A stretch of DNA of 64,000 bases, from contig NZ_FQZD01000008.1 in NCBI RefSeq assembly GCF_900141835.1, positions 1-64,000 of the forward strand, given 5' to 3'. The translations under genes were made by a program, and so were the position numbers. Shown here piece after piece: positions 63,014 to 64,000 of the stretch. Below the pieces are notes generated by a model. That model had not been told where the DNA came from. It saw nothing but the letters and a program-made list of their open reading frames with translations, and did no database searches. Each line of letters begins with the position of its first letter. Position 1 is the first letter of the stretch. This DNA comes from Propionispora hippei DSM 15287 (GTDB lineage: Bacteria; Bacillota; Negativicutes; Propionisporales; Propionisporaceae).

Positions 63014-63793
63014 ATGGCAGAAAAACTTTTATCTATTCATGGACTGCGAGCGGCTGTTGACGGTAAGGAAATTTTAAAGGGGCTGGATCTGGAGATTAAT
63101 AAGGGTGAGGTCCATGTGATTATGGGGCCTAACGGTTCCGGTAAGACTACGCTGGTTAACCTGATTATGGGGCAGCCGCGCTATGAAAAGACGGCTGGCT
63201 CTATTTTGTTTGAAGGCGAAGATATTAGCGAGTTGAAAATTCATGAGCGGGCCCGCAAGGGGATTTTTCTTTCTTTCCAAAACCCGGAGGAGATTCCCGG
63301 CATTACCGTGGAAAACCTGATCCGAACCGCCCAGAGTGCTGTAACCGGGGAAACGGTCCGAGTCATGGCCTTTAAGAAAAAACTACATAAGACGATGGAA
63401 GCGTTGCAGATGAATGATAGCTATGCGACGCGCCATGTAAATGTGGGATTTTCCGGCGGCGAAAAGAAGCGCAATGAGATTTTGCAAATGATGATGCTCA
63501 ATCCCAAACTAGCCTTGCTGGACGAAACCGATTCCGGTCTGGATGTCGATGCCGTGCGCATTGTTTCCGCCGGCGTGCGTCAGTTTAAAAATGAGCATAA
63601 TGCTGTTCTGATCATTACCCATAACACCAAAATTCTGGAACAATTGCAGGTTGACCGGGTGCATGTACTCTTAAACGGTCAGATTATCCGGACCGGCGAT
63701 GCCAGTTTGGTGGAACAGATCAATGAACAGGGCTATGCGCCGTTGGTCGAAGCGCGATGTAGGAACGGGGAAACGGAAAAAGACTACGCGTAA
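63014..63793 (+). CDS. sufC: Fe-S cluster assembly ATPase SufC
   Basis: A 259-residue ABC-type ATPase of the SUF system. Walker A GPNGSGKTT (about 37-45), SufC-specific FLSFQNPEEIPGITVENL, signature FSGGEKKRNE and Walker B LALLDETDSGLDVDA. It powers the SufBCD scaffold. GAGGTG precedes the ATG; sufB starts 26 bases after the stop. The iron-sulfur demand of the nitrogenase-like proteins makes an active SUF system useful, but no link beyond proximity is shown. Confidence 0.95.
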   Translation: MAEKLLSIHGLRAAVDGKEILKGLDLEINKGEVHVIMGPNGSGKTTLVNLIMGQPRYEKTAGSILFEGEDISELKIHERARKGIFLSFQNPEEIPGITVENLIRTAQSAVTGETVRVMAFKKKLHKTMEALQMNDSYATRHVNVGFSGGEKKRNEILQMMMLNPKLALLDETDSGLDVDAVRIVSAGVRQFKNEHNAVLIITHNTKILEQLQVDRVHVLLNGQIIRTGDASLVEQINEQGYAPLVEARCRNGETEKDYA

Positions 63794-63819
63794 TGCGGGG
63801 AGCGGGGTGAAACGAAACT

Positions 63820-64000
63820 ATGGATAAGAAAAAGACCGCCGTCGCAGACATTGAGCGAGGGCTATACGATATAAAAAATGAGGACCGGGCTCGTTACAAA
63901 GCGGCTAAGGGTCTGACGGCTGAAATCGTCCTGGATATTTCCCGCGAGAAGCGGGACCCGGAATGGATGCGTGATTTCCGTCTGCAGGCGCTGGAGATTT
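63820..64000 (+). CDS. sufB: SufB, N-terminal part (cut by window end)
   Basis: The frame from ATG 63820 runs open to the window end: MDKKKTAVADIERGLYDIK, then AAKGLTAEIVLDISREKRDPEWMRDFRLQALEI, the typical SufB start. GGGG upstream. Only about 60 residues are visible. Confidence 0.85.
   Translation, partial: MDKKKTAVADIERGLYDIKNEDRARYKAAKGLTAEIVLDISREKRDPEWMRDFRLQALEI

Overview
The window reads as chromosome of an endospore-forming, diderm Firmicute of the Negativicutes (Sporomusaceae-like). Support: an SLH-domain outer-membrane porin (OmpM type) at 311-1714, an outer-membrane two-partner secretion pair at 39270-49205, the sporulation membrane protein YtaF at 58729-59373, Firmicute-type TTGACA/TATAAT promoters, SAM-I riboswitches and strong GGAGG ribosome-binding sites. 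The genus is inference. No rRNA, tRNA or CRISPR array was seen.

Layout. 0.3-3.7 kb: porin, then metI-metQ methionine transporter genes behind a double attenuator. 3.7-10 kb: EAL-HDOD protein, a vitamin B6 block (MocR/PdxR-type regulator divergent from pdxK, then an ECF S component) and an N-acyl-D-amino-acid-deacylase-like amidohydrolase. 10-34.6 kb: a large sulfur locus. It holds a NifH-like reductase, NifB, two NifDK-like pairs (D1K1 and K2D2), a NifX-like protein, an SsuABC/TauABC-type importer with four permease genes, two cysteine synthases, a cystathionine gamma-synthase-type enzyme, O-acetylhomoserine sulfhydrylase plus the tail of a second one, a nitroreductase, a zinc alcohol dehydrogenase and three YezD-like (DUF2292) genes. 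34.7-39 kb: a soluble chemoreceptor-like protein and clpB. 39-49.5 kb: a CdiB/CdiA-like two-partner system with an AT-rich toxin end and a probable immunity gene. 49.5-60 kb: a decayed IS1182-family element, two divergent regulators, an M48 protease with a TPR lipoprotein-like partner, debris of paralogues, a DUF4127 protein and ytaF. 60-64 kb: cydAB (cytochrome bd) and the start of the suf Fe-S operon.

The nitrogenase-like genes keep the cysteine ligands for the reductase 4Fe-4S cluster and for P-cluster-type metal centres, and a cofactor cysteine. They lack the Gln191/His195 equivalents needed for N2 reduction. Placed among sulfur genes, they best fit group IV nitrogenase-like enzymes of the methylthio-alkane reductase type: an importer would bring in an organosulfur compound, the NifDK-like enzymes would release a thiol or sulfide, and CysK or O-acetylhomoserine sulfhydrylase would fix it as cysteine or homocysteine. 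This is inference.

The most striking unlisted structure is a short RNA element repeated about 13 times between 1.9 and 33.3 kb, almost always before a sulfur gene. A small hairpin (AGCU-GA-UCAG, 5-8 nt loop, CUGA-A-GGCU) overlaps the 5' arm of an intrinsic terminator, so the two are mutually exclusive. Stem changes covary (UCAG/CUGA, UUAG/CUAA, UCG/CGA). It looks like a sulfur-responsive attenuator family distinct from the two SAM-I riboswitches also present. I cannot check whether it is already catalogued.
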